64,000 nt of DNA from Puccinellia tenuiflora (taxonomy: Eukaryota; Streptophyta; Magnoliopsida; Poales; Poaceae). Made by a program: the position numbers and the translations under genes. Positions 55,407-64,000 of this stretch are shown here, piece after piece (positions within the stretch are counted from its first letter, which is position 1; every line of letters starts with the position of its first letter). A model generated the notes under the pieces. That model was not told the DNA's origin and did not search any database. It saw nothing but the letters and a program-made list of their open reading frames with translations. Location of the stretch: contig QRDG01000137.1 in NCBI GenBank assembly GCA_012064385.1, positions 3,509,716 through 3,573,715 on the forward strand. Reading direction: 5' to 3'.

Positions 55407-57797
55407 TTAGGGAAATGCTAATGAACCTCCGGGGATCGCGTGTGTTTCATCTTCCGGTTTCATACGCACGCCGCGTGTCCTTGTCTTGGCAGAAAAAGTA
55501 GTGGGGTCCCACCACGTGTCCTCTTCAACCTTATCCCTCAGGCCAGTTTTTTCTCCTACGACGCGTACATGGAGCTGTTTTCTCCAGATTTCGCCAACTC
55601 TATCCTTCCTAAGAGAATATACATCATCAATTATGATAGGAGAGGATGAGGTACCGTTAGTGCATGAAGAAGCGAAATGATCTTTGCCACGGCAAAGATA
55701 GCAACACCGACTCCTCTTCTTCTTAATGGGCTCTTCAACTTGAGGAGCAATAGCTTGAGTCTTCTTGGGAGGTGGCCTTTGTTCAACACGTGGTTGAGCA
55801 CGAGTTTGAACAAGAGGCCGCTTCCCTAGTTGCTTCTCACTAAGAGGCTTCTTCTTCATTGGACAATCCCGAACGTGGTGCCCTTCAACCTTGCACTTGA
55901 AGCAAGTGATCTTGGCCGGATTCTTGACTTGAACTTGGCCCTTCTTCTTGTTGTCAACCTTGGACTTGTTCTTGTTGTTGGAGTTGAATCCAAGTCCACT
56001 CTTGTCATTTGGGGATTGTTGCACACTCAACATGTTGTCAAGTGTACTCTTCTCCCCATGATGCTTTTCCAAGCCCTTCTTCAAAGAAGCGACTTGGGCC
56101 TTGAGGTCTTTTATTTCCTCTACATGGTTAGTGGCAACAAAAACACTAGAGGAAGTAGAAGTTTCATTGTTAGAGCAACAAGGCAAATCAAGTAATTCAT
56201 CACATGATGTACCAATATTTTTAGTGGATGAACTACTAGGACTAGCACATGGCAATATAGCATTGTTAATTAAAGTTGTGCTAATATCCACATGAGGCTC
56301 ACTTGATGTTACCTTTGTAGTGATGGCCTCATGAGCTAACTTAAGACAAGCATAGGATGCTACAAGTTCATCATTAGAGCTAGATAGCTTTTCATGATTT
56401 TGTTCCAACTTCCCATAGGATGCTAGAAGATTATCATTAGAGCTAGATAGCTTTTCATGACTTGCTTCCAACTTCTCATACTTGCTAGTTAGCAACTTAA
56501 GTTGAGCCCTTAGCTCAACATTCTCCTTCATAATGGATGCTTCACAAGAAGTGGAGTTAGTAGCACAAGCATCATTAACTTTAGAAATAGAAGAAGATAA
56601 CTTGTCAAGCTCATTATTTAATCTAGCATTTTCCATTTTAAACACTTTATATTTTGCATGAGCATGATCACGTTCTTTAATGATTTTAGCAATTATTTCA
56701 TTATGAGACTCCTCGATAGATTCTAGTTTCTCCTCTAGAGAAGCACGAGTCTCTTGCTCTTCCTCAAGAGCATCCTCTAACGATGCCTTTTCCATTGCAT
56801 CATCTCTTTCAATTTTACCCTTTTCTTCAAGGCTTGCTTCCAAAGCCTCAATAGTTTCCCCACGCTCAATAAGGGTGCTCATGATTTCAAAGAGGTTAGC
56901 TTGGGCACTTTTATTGCTAGGAAGGGCTTTAAGAATCATTAGGCCTTTATTTTGAAGCAAAGCATTAACCTTTTCAATATTATCTTCTTCATCATTATTA
57001 TCATCATTATTATTATCATTGCTAGAAGAAGATTTAGCCATAAGGCAATGAGTGATGGATGAAGAAGAATAATTGATTTTTGAACTACTCAAGTTCAAAT
57101 CTTGTTCCACAATTAATTTGGTTTCCTCTATATTAACATTCATGCAAGAGTTAGAGGGAACACAAGCATTTTTATCATTGGAACAAGATAAAGCAAGCAT
57201 ATCATCATTAGATTTATCTAAGCAATTTTTGGATGATATACAAGGACTATCAACACTAGCATGTATGACATTAGGAGTGCTAGAAGAGTTTAAGTCCAAA
57301 GATGAGGCATTGCAACAAGCTAGAGATAAAAGATTATCAAAGAATATCTCACTATCAATATTGCAAGACCTATCACTACTCACCATCACATTGGATTGTG
57401 GCTTACCACATTTTGGTGAAGTAGACGAAGACGAGAGCTCGTCACGGCTGGAGGTGGAGGGAGAGCAATCATCCTCAATAGAGTTGGACACTCCATATTT
57501 ATCTTGAAGCTTTGTCCAAAGCTCATGAGCATCCCAGAGAGGCAAGATTGACTCAAAGACTACAACACTCACAAATTTGCAGAACTCATTAGAAGCTAGA
57601 GCATCTAGATATAAGTTTTTCTCATCCTCTAAAGTCGTACTTTCGTAATCCTTCGGAGGAGAAAAACCAATATCTAAGATACGCTCAATATTGGGGTCCA
57701 AGACCCGTACGTGACTAAGCATATGAGTTTTCCAAACATTAAAATTTGTGCCATTAAATCTAAACAAGGAGTTGTGCACTAAATCCCTAGACGACAT
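55407..57797 (-). CDS. Copia-type Gag, chimeric C-terminus
   Basis: This is a 796-residue ORF. The N-terminus (SLFRFNGTNFNVWKTHML, LPLWDAHELWTKLQDKYG) is the Copia gag (UBN2/DUF4219-like) pattern. A Ser/Asn-rich linker follows, then a long coiled coil at about 280-490 with repeated 'KLEASHEKLSSSNDNLLASY' units. Two CCHC zinc knuckles (CX2CX4HX4C) come next: CFKCKVEGHHVRDC at about 632-645 and CYLCRGKDHFASSC at about 699-712. The last ~64 residues (from about 732) are read from the Mutator terminus, not from Copia, so the protein ends in a foreign tail. Gag would package RNA. The frame is open, but the element lacks pol. Confidence 0.82.
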   Translation of the reverse strand: MSSRDLVHNSLFRFNGTNFNVWKTHMLSHVRVLDPNIERILDIGFSPPKDYESTTLEDEKNLYLDALASNEFCKFVSVVVFESILPLWDAHELWTKLQDKYGVSNSIEDDCSPSTSSRDELSSSSTSPKCGKPQSNVMVSSDRSCNIDSEIFFDNLLSLACCNASSLDLNSSSTPNVIHASVDSPCISSKNCLDKSNDDMLALSCSNDKNACVPSNSCMNVNIEETKLIVEQDLNLSSSKINYSSSSITHCLMAKSSSSNDNNNDDNNDEEDNIEKVNALLQNKGLMILKALPSNKSAQANLFEIMSTLIERGETIEALEASLEEKGKIERDDAMEKASLEDALEEEQETRASLEEKLESIEESHNEIIAKIIKERDHAHAKYKVFKMENARLNNELDKLSSSISKVNDACATNSTSCEASIMKENVELRAQLKLLTSKYEKLEASHEKLSSSNDNLLASYGKLEQNHEKLSSSNDELVASYACLKLAHEAITTKVTSSEPHVDISTTLINNAILPCASPSSSSTKNIGTSCDELLDLPCCSNNETSTSSSVFVATNHVEEIKDLKAQVASLKKGLEKHHGEKSTLDNMLSVQQSPNDKSGLGFNSNNKNKSKVDNKKKGQVQVKNPAKITCFKCKVEGHHVRDCPMKKKPLSEKQLGKRPLVQTRAQPRVEQRPPPKKTQAIAPQVEEPIKKKRSRCCYLCRGKDHFASSCTNGTSSSPIIIDDVYSLRKDRVGEIWRKQLHVRVVGEKTGLRDKVEEDTWWDPTTFSAKTRTRGVRMKPEDETHAIPGGSLAFP

Positions 57798-57837
57798 CTT
57801 TACTCTCTAGACGGTAAAGCCAAACAAGAGAGACGAG

Positions 57838-57849
57838 GCTCTGATACCA
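57838..57849 (-). other. Primer-binding site, tRNA-iMet type
   Basis: TGGTATCAGAGC on - is the standard Copia primer site complementary to the 3' end of initiator tRNA-Met. It lies 2 nt after the LTR end. Confidence 0.9.
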
Positions 57850-57851
57850 AT

Positions 57852-60291
57852 TGAAAGAACAAGCTATGCCCGGATGTCGCCTAGAGGGGAGGGGGGTGAA
57901 TAGGCGAATAACACTTTTTCTATTTAGGGGCTTGATAATTGCGAAATAAAACTAGGTGTTTAAATTAACAAGCCAACAACCTAAAATTCTAGGTTTTCCT
58001 AAAGTGCACCAACAACTTATGCTAAACAAGGCAAGAAACAAGGTGATAGCTAGATATAAACTTCAAGCACGAAGGCTATCACAATGTAAAGTGCATAAGT
58101 AAAATCTCGGGTATAGAAATAACAGAGGCACGCGAAGACGAAGATTTATTCCTGAGTTCCTCCTTGTTAAGGGAGTACGTCTCGTTGGAGGGGTGTGATC
58201 TCGCCACAAAAGGCCTACTCAAGATGCCACAAAGGCCTCAGCCTATTCTCCGATGAACCGCACCCAAAGGTTTGGTTCACCTTCCACTATCGGAATCCTT
58301 CGGGCCGGATTTCGGAGCCCTTACAACTTTTGGGGCACACACCCACAACTCAATTGGGGGCTCCCAAAACTTGTTGAAGCTTCACAAGTCGAAATCTTCA
58401 CGGCACCATCGTCTAGGGTCCAATGACCCAAGAGTAACAAGCTCCCAACCTTCAATCCCACGAATCACCGTGGGGAGGACAACCCGATGCAACAAATGCA
58501 AAAGGGCAAGAACACACCAAGTGGTCAAATTCTTCTCCCCAAAATCCAACCGAAGCAACTAATGCTACGGAGGGATTTAGGAGGAAGAACAGAGGAGAAA
58601 CACCAAGAACTCCAAAATCTAGATCCCACAAGTTCCCCTCACTTAGAGGAGATTTTGTTTGGTGGAAAGACGGATCTAGATCTCCTCTCTTGTTTCCCTA
58701 AATTTGGGCAAGAATCATCGGAGAGATTAGAGGGAATCGAGCTCTCAAAATGTTGGCAATGGAGGAGAGAGAGCAAGGGATGAGATCTGCACAAAAAAAT
58801 GGGGAAGAAACTCCTTTTATAGGTGGCTCCAAAATGGAGCCGTTGGGGAAAAAACGAGTGGAAAAAGCAGCAGCAGACTGCCCGGCCTGGGGCCGGCCTG
58901 TGCCCCGGCCGGGCCGGGAAAGCAGCGAACAGCAGATGGTCGAAGCAGCTGGCAGCGCTGGGAGGCCGGCCTCCCTCCCCGGCTTGTGCCGGCAGCACAC
59001 CCGGGTGGGCCGGGCAGGTGCCCGAGGCCTCCGGCCTGCCCCCGGCCTGGGCCGGTCGGCCAGCAAGCAAGTGGGCCGGGAGGCCACCCGAAGCCCCCGG
59101 CCTGGGGCCGGCCGGCCTGCACCTTTTTTTTTTTCTTTTTCTCTGTTTTAAATTTTCTGTTTTAAAAAGAGACCGAACCGAAAACGCAATAACTTTCGCA
59201 TACGAACTCCGTTTTCGGTATTCTTGGACTCGTTGGAATCGTCACAACAAGCACAACAAGAATATGCATAGAAACATCATAGTCCAAGAATATAATATAA
59301 AGATAAATGGGGAAAGGTAAAAGCTCCCATTTGCAAATCGGAAATGCAATAACTTTCACCCACGAACTCCGTTTTCGATAATCTTGGACTCGTTGGAATC
59401 GTCACAATGAGCACAACAAGATTATGCAGAGAAACATCATAGTCCAAGAAAATATAATAAAACCAAATGGGGAAAGTTAAAAACTCTTTTTCGCAAACCG
59501 AAAATGCCGCAACTTTTGCAAATGAAGTCCGAATGAAATAAAACCAATTTTGTTGGAAAGAGGACGACAAATGCAACCTTTGAAAATGGCAAACAAGCAA
59601 TGGAGATTTTGCAAAGAAATGGAAGAGGCAAATCTTCCGCACGGATGAACCGGCAAAATCTCCAATACCGAAACCGCAAAAGAAGACGCATAAGAATATC
59701 GTTTTCGGTGAACTTAGCTTTGTCATGACGAGCACGACAAGCACCAAGACCACACCACGATTAGAGACAAATAATAACCAATAAAGATGAATGCATGGAT
59801 GCAAAGGTTTGTGCTCTCTACGATGATATGATCACGATATTCGGTCGATACCCCTCTTAATAGTATGGTTACCTATCCTATAATCCGGTCTCTCACTAAA
59901 CAACATGAGACCGGTAAAATAGAAAACCCTATCAAGATCATACCTTTGCCTTGCGCAATAATCCACTTGAGGTCGATGAAGACGATCTTCATCTCCTCAA
60001 GACGCACCACCTTCCTCGATTGCGCTTCGGTGAAGATTCACTTGATGGCCCCCCATATACCAAGATGGGAGACGCTCTCTTCGGCATATCTTCACTTGGC
60101 CTTGAGTGATAATTAAACCGCACAAAGCCTTGATCAACACACACTTTTCTTCTTCCCTTAACCTTGACTCCAACACATGGAGAACAAGCAAACAAATGGA
60201 CAACCTACAAATATAGCTCAATGCAAATATTAGTCCATAGAGATTGTCATTAATTACCAAAATCATGCATGGGGGCAACCATGCACTTTCA
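57852..60291 (-). repeat. Copia LTR, about 2.44 kb
   Basis: On - it begins TGAAAGTGCATGGTTGCC (60291) and ends GTTCTTTCA (57852). It includes a CCGGCC-rich block at 58870-59115 and a ~160-bp tandem repeat ('gcaataactttcgc...gaactccgttttcg...gactcgttggaatcgtcac') at about 59182-59500 with a weaker third copy to ~59530. Frames in it are noise. Confidence 0.75.
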
Positions 60292-61019
60292 ACCGCGAGG
60301 AACGACGCTGCCACTACGAGCCGGTAGTGCTACTATGGTGCTGCGATAGCATGCCGGCGTTGCTACGATCGGTCAATGTTGAGGCTACGAATGTCGACCC
60401 ACAATGCTACAAACGATGGGCGGGAGTGCTACCAACTATAGCCAGCGGTGCTACATAAGAAGATCGGCGGTGCTATAAAAGAGGGGCGGACGTGCTACCA
60501 TAGGAGGACGACAGTGTTACCTTCGGTCATCGATGGTGCTATCATTTGTGGTGAAGTTGTTGCGAATGGTAGAGAGTGATGTTACCAACGGTCAGCGTCG
60601 GTGCTAAGGTTGCTAAAGCATTGCTACAATAGCGCAGAAAAATACCAAAATATTTTTTGCTTCATAGAAGCATTTACGCCGGAGGAATTTTGGATTTGCT
60701 ACAATAGAACAAAAAAATTATTACACCGAAATGTTGTTTTGCTTCATAGTAGCATTTGCCGGTTTCGGAGAAATTTAAGATTTGCTACAATAGCACAAAA
60801 TTCTTATTACAATGAACCGTTTTTTGCTACATAGTAGCAATTGCGGGATTTAGAAGGAATTTTACATTTGCTGCAATACCACAAAATTCTTATTACAATG
60901 AACCGTTTTTTGCTACATAGTAGCAATTGCGGGATTGGGGGCCGGAGAGGGACACGTGTCAGCTCCTGGATCCGGGGGATTTTTGCCCCAAATCCCCCGG
61001 GGGACGCCTAGCACTGCCC
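60292..61019. repeat. 'gtgctacc / ttgctac' repeat block of the Mutator-like element
   Basis: It consists of degenerate GTGCTAC phrases (60300-60600) followed by about three copies of TTGCTACAATAGCACAAAA...TTGCTACATAGTAGCAATTGCGGG. It terminates at the Mutator end. No coding potential. Confidence 0.7.
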
Positions 61020-62092
61020 TTTACATTACTGTTGATCAAGGTTATGCTAGTAGCATGTCTCATAAAAAATTATTTTTGTTTATCACTTACCTACTCGAGG
61101 ACGAGTAGGAGTTAAGCTTGGGGATGTTGATACGTGTCAGACGTATCTATAATTTTTGTATTGTTTCTTGCTACTTATATGTCATTGTTACATGTTTTCA
61201 TTACTTAATTATATCATTTTTAGGCTTTTTGTCTGACTAACCTATTGACAAGATGCCCAATTCCAGTTCCAGTTTTTGTTGTTTTCTATTTTAGAAAATT
61301 TACTTCTGAAAATATTCTCAGAATTGGACGAAACTTTTTGGAGATTTTTTATTTGACGAGATAAAGACCTGGATCAAATGGGAGCCGGAGGGGGCACCCA
61401 GGGGCTAGGGGCGACCCCTGGCCACGACCTGAGGTGGGGCCGTGGGTGGGACCCGCCCCTGCCCCCTGGACGCCGCCTCGGCCTCCCTCGATGCCTATAA
61501 AATCCCTTTTGACCTAAAACGTCGGGGGCAACGATTATTTTCAAGAAACACATCCTGACGCCGCCGCCACCTCGAACCCTAGTTCGGGGAGATTCTGAAG
61601 CTGCTCCCAGCTCCAGATCGATCCCGAAGGGCTCTACATCGCCATGTCTTCCACCGGGATGAAGTGTGAGTAGTTCCACCTTGGACTACGGGTCCATGGC
61701 AGTAGCTAGATGGTTGTCTCTCTCCCTTGTGCTTCATGTTTATGGTCTTGTGAGCTGCCCTACATGATCAAGATCAACTATTTGTAATGCTATATGATGT
61801 GTTTGTTGGGATTCGATGGATTATGAAGCTATGATCAGATTGTGCATGATTGTTATATGCTAATTTATGTTCTTGCATGCTCTCCGATGTGTGTAGTTGC
61901 TTTGACCAAGTAATTGCGTGTGTCTTTAAGAGGGAGTATTTATGCTAGATAGTTGGTTCATGCCCCATTTTGTGCCTGGGCACGAGTGACAGAAACGTCT
62001 AAGGACGAGGATGTGCTATTGCGACTAAGGGTAAAACAGCGATGTTAATGTCTACGTGATTATAAATGTTGCTTACATCATACACTTTACTT

Positions 62093-62940
62093 GAGAGACG
62101 ATTTAGTACTCAGATGGGTGCGTGCACATGCATTCACAATCGTCCGATATGCGGTGAGATAGGTGAAAAGCTGTTGGCGTCTTTGACTGAGCGGAGGAGG
62201 CTAATTATCTGATATGCTAATTGTGTGTGGGCCAGCACTTAATTATGTGCATGCATGCACTCATAGGAGTAAGAAAAGAGAAATCATATGGGACCCATTG
62301 AAAAAAAAAGCAGCAATCATCCAGGCTTTTGGCAGTACAAGTTAGCCTCTTAGACTAGTATGAGTGCATGCAAGTAAAGAAAAAAATTGAAAGAAGGCGC
62401 CATAGGCTCGTGAAGGCCAGCCTGGTCCATGTTTCTGCCAGGTGACGTGTCATTTTTTTATTGGTTGAAACACGTCACACACATCTCAGTACTCCTCTGA
62501 CGAAAAGTTGTTCGCTTGTTCCCCACCCCACCCCATTCGTCTCCTCCATAAGTCCCATTTCTCCTTTCACCTGCATGCGAAGCTTGGGACGGCCAAGACC
62601 AAGTCCGCGCTGGGGCTGACCAGGACGACCTCATCCTGCCGGAAAATTTCCTCCAGCCGAGCAGCTCACTGCCTCCGTTTCTCCGGTCGCGGTGAGGAAA
62701 ACCGTGATGGCGAGTTGGCTCTAGATCCACGAACGGTGGCCTCTGTTTCAGTTTTTTTCTTCGTTAGATACTGCCAAAAGCTAATACAGAAAAAGCAAAC
62801 GGGTCCTCCAAACAAATGTGGACAAGATACTTAGCCAGGGGCAGTTACCTTCTTTAGATTAATCAGCTTTGACCATGCAGGACAGGTGTTGGGTAATTGG
62901 GGGATGCGCACGCACCCCTCTGAGTACCAAGTCATTTGTG
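62093..62940. mobile_element. Mutator-like MITE, 848 bp
   Basis: The ends share AGTACTCAGATGGGTGCGTGC / GGTACTCAGAGGGGTGCGTGC as inverted repeats. The flanking CACTTTACTT is duplicated exactly (62083-62092 and 62941-62950). The left LTR supplies the empty site. A CpG-rich internal part at 62500-62740 may be captured DNA but has no recognised domain. Confidence 0.85.
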
Positions 62941-63070
62941 CACTTTACTTAATGCAATTGTCTGTTGCTTGCAACTTAATACCGATGGGTGACAGGCTGG
63001 ATAGCGATCCCTAGGTGGACTTTTTAGACAAAGATGCAGTTGGATGGCGGTGTTTGTTCCTTGTTGTGAT

Positions 63071-63777
63071 CAACGAAAAAAATAGCACGCTATATCCCGT
63101 ATAATAGCATGCTATAGCGTATTTGAAGAGGCTATGCTATATTTTGTCGAAAATGGCCGCTACGACGCTAATCATGTTTTATACGCGCTAAACCACGCTA
63201 AACATATTAGCATTATAGCACGCTATTTTTTTAGCAATAAACGAGATTCCATCGGCCCAAACAAAAGTTCAACACACACTCCTCCTCACTAGGTCACTCC
63301 CCAGTATCTAACCCAGTCTTTCTCGGCTGTTCACGGGAGCGATGGCGGCAGCGTCTCGTCGAGTTGCAGGCTTGCAGCGACGACGAGAGCGCTTCCTCCA
63401 CCGGCGGATCGAGCTCTTCCTCCGTCTCGAGTTGCAAGCTGGTGGATCTTCTAGTGAATCTAAAGATGACGCTAATGATTCTAATTAAAAGTTCAAAACA
63501 GTTTGTCTTTTAGAGTTTGATACTTTCTATATGAATTAATGTCTCATATTTGTGTCTATGTCATGGATTTGGCCCTTGACTTTTGTATCTGGTTAACTAG
63601 TTATGCATGTATTGGTTTTGGACAAATATTTAGAGCTGAAATCCTTAGTATTTGGGTTATATATTGTATTTTTTTCAAAACGCTATTTGAAATATAGCAC
63701 GATATATAATGCTATAACTTTTATAGCATTTTGAGAAGGGTCGCGCTAAAATTGATAGCGCGCTATTTTTTTCTTTG
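63071..63777. mobile_element. hAT element, 707 bp, non-autonomous
   Basis: CAACGAAAAAAATAGCACGC pairs with CAAAGAAAAAAATAGCGCGC (reverse complement of right end). The flanking GTTGTGAT is an exact 8-bp duplication (63063-63070, 63778-63785). TAGC(G/A)CGCTA repeats are dense sub-terminally. The interior holds only a 48-residue frame. Confidence 0.9.
63342..63488 (+). CDS. Short ORF in hAT derivative
   Basis: 48 residues: MAAASRRVAGLQRRR at the start and SSSESKDDANDSN at the end, with an Arg-rich middle. It could be the fused first and last codons of a lost transposase after an internal deletion, because acidic Ser/Asp tails are common in hAT transposases. It could also be chance. No domain remains. 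Confidence 0.25.
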   Translation: MAAASRRVAGLQRRRERFLHRRIELFLRLELQAGGSSSESKDDANDSN

Positions 63778-64000
63778 GTTGTGATGCCTACATGAATATT
63801 ACCATTAACATTCTGATATAGCTAGATTAAGTTTGTGTTAGAATTCTGTCAATTGCCCAGCTGCAATTTGTTTACCCTTCATATGAGTATTTTATTTATT
63901 GGAGAGACACCGCTAGTGAACCCATGGCCCCCGGTCCATCTTTTTACATTGTTTACAACCTCATTTACGTGCTTTCCATCATCAATTGCTCGCTGGTCCG

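Larger units (their letters stand above)
55602..60291 (-). mobile_element. Truncated Copia element (5' LTR + gag)
   Basis: In minus orientation there is one LTR (60291 to 57852), a tRNA-iMet primer site and a gag ORF. The element then stops near 55602, where the sequence becomes Mutator terminus. Protease, integrase, RT and the 3' LTR are absent. It was either captured by the Mutator-like element or inserted there and later deleted. Confidence 0.7.
55410..61019. mobile_element. Mutator-like element carrying truncated Copia
   Basis: The ends are GGGAAATGCTAATGAACCTCCGGGG at the left and GGGCAGTGCTAGGCGTCCCCCGGGGG (reverse complement) at the right. Both are followed by further similarity (...GTGTCC...). 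The flanks are TTTAGATTA (55401-55409) and TTTACATTA (61020-61028), a 9-bp duplication with one change, as for Mutator. The right internal part (60292-60950) is built of 'ttgctac...tagcaa' repeats. No MURA transposase. The middle is a Copia gag/LTR fragment. Confidence 0.75.
40857..64000 (+). mobile_element. Outer Gypsy LTR retrotransposon (Sabrina-like, right end off window)
   Basis: The left LTR is 40857-42451. The internal region runs to 61137, and the right LTR starts at 61138 directly after the polypurine-like AGGAGTTAAGCTTGGGGATG. The internal start has the 'ctggtgccgttgccgg' primer-site phrase typical of several Triticeae Gypsy groups. The only coding content is a gag-like ORF. No protease, RT or integrase is seen, so it is a large non-autonomous (LARD-type) element. 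Naming it Sabrina-like is from memory of its LTR start and size, and is tentative. The nested elements are listed separately. Confidence 0.8.
61138..64000 (+). repeat. Right LTR of outer Gypsy (split, incomplete)
   Basis: LTR pieces 61138-62092, 62951-63062 and 63786-64000 align with 40857-42170 of the left LTR. They are interrupted by an 848-bp and a 707-bp element. About 0.3 kb of LTR remains beyond the window. Differences from the left LTR are frequent, with small deletions, so this element is clearly older than the one nested inside it. Confidence 0.9.

Noticed and set aside
58639..59320. Pro/Gly/Arg-rich ORFs on both strands
   Set aside because: They come from the CCGGCC-rich block inside the Copia LTR and have no independent support.

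Overview
The window is plant nuclear DNA, almost certainly from a Triticeae grass (wheat, Aegilops or barley lineage). Evidence for this is the intron-rich genes with plant-specific proteins, the Stowaway MITEs, the long Gypsy LTRs beginning TGATACGTGTCAAACG, and dense transposon nesting. I see no bacterial, organellar, rRNA, tRNA or CRISPR features. Roughly the first 25 kb is gene-bearing. The remaining 39 kb is mostly nested mobile elements.

Three host genes look intact within the window. (1) A STRAP-like WD40 gene on + (exons from 1248 to 4135); its first exon lies off the left edge. (2) A convergent single-exon 3-ketoacyl-CoA synthase (KCS11-like) on - (5970-7511), with a probable 5'UTR intron. 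(3) An eight-exon plastid-type gene on - (22075-24520) that joins a DUF2358 domain to a SOUL heme-binding domain (HBP5-like). They have unrelated jobs (RNP/scaffold WD40, very-long-chain fatty acid elongation, plastid heme/tetrapyrrole binding) and show no operon-like linkage.

Between KCS and SOUL lie a retroposon-like sequence, a ~1 kb inverted-repeat element with a palindromic GCAGTGCACTGC minisatellite, a MITE, a 3 kb PIF/Harbinger-like element and two Stowaway MITEs. The Harbinger-like element has a Myb-like ORF1 and a 156-bp inverted duplication of its own exon.

Upstream of SOUL (24.5-40.9 kb) the promoter/5'UTR of that gene occurs in four partial tandem copies (A-D). Each copy is split by insertions: a Helitron inside a Helitron in A, a MITE and a Gypsy LTR fragment in or beside B, and a LINE fragment carrying a CACTA element in C. 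The other copies act as natural empty sites and fix the Helitron ends to the base.

From 40857 to the right edge is one old Gypsy element (Sabrina-like, tentative name), the last ~0.3 kb of whose right LTR is off the window. Its gag-like ORF is split by a young 9.4 kb non-autonomous Gypsy element on -, with gag-protease and a long broken antisense ORF but no RT or integrase. Its 3' half carries a Mutator-like element holding a truncated Copia gag/LTR. Its right LTR carries an 848-bp Mutator-like MITE and a 707-bp hAT derivative.
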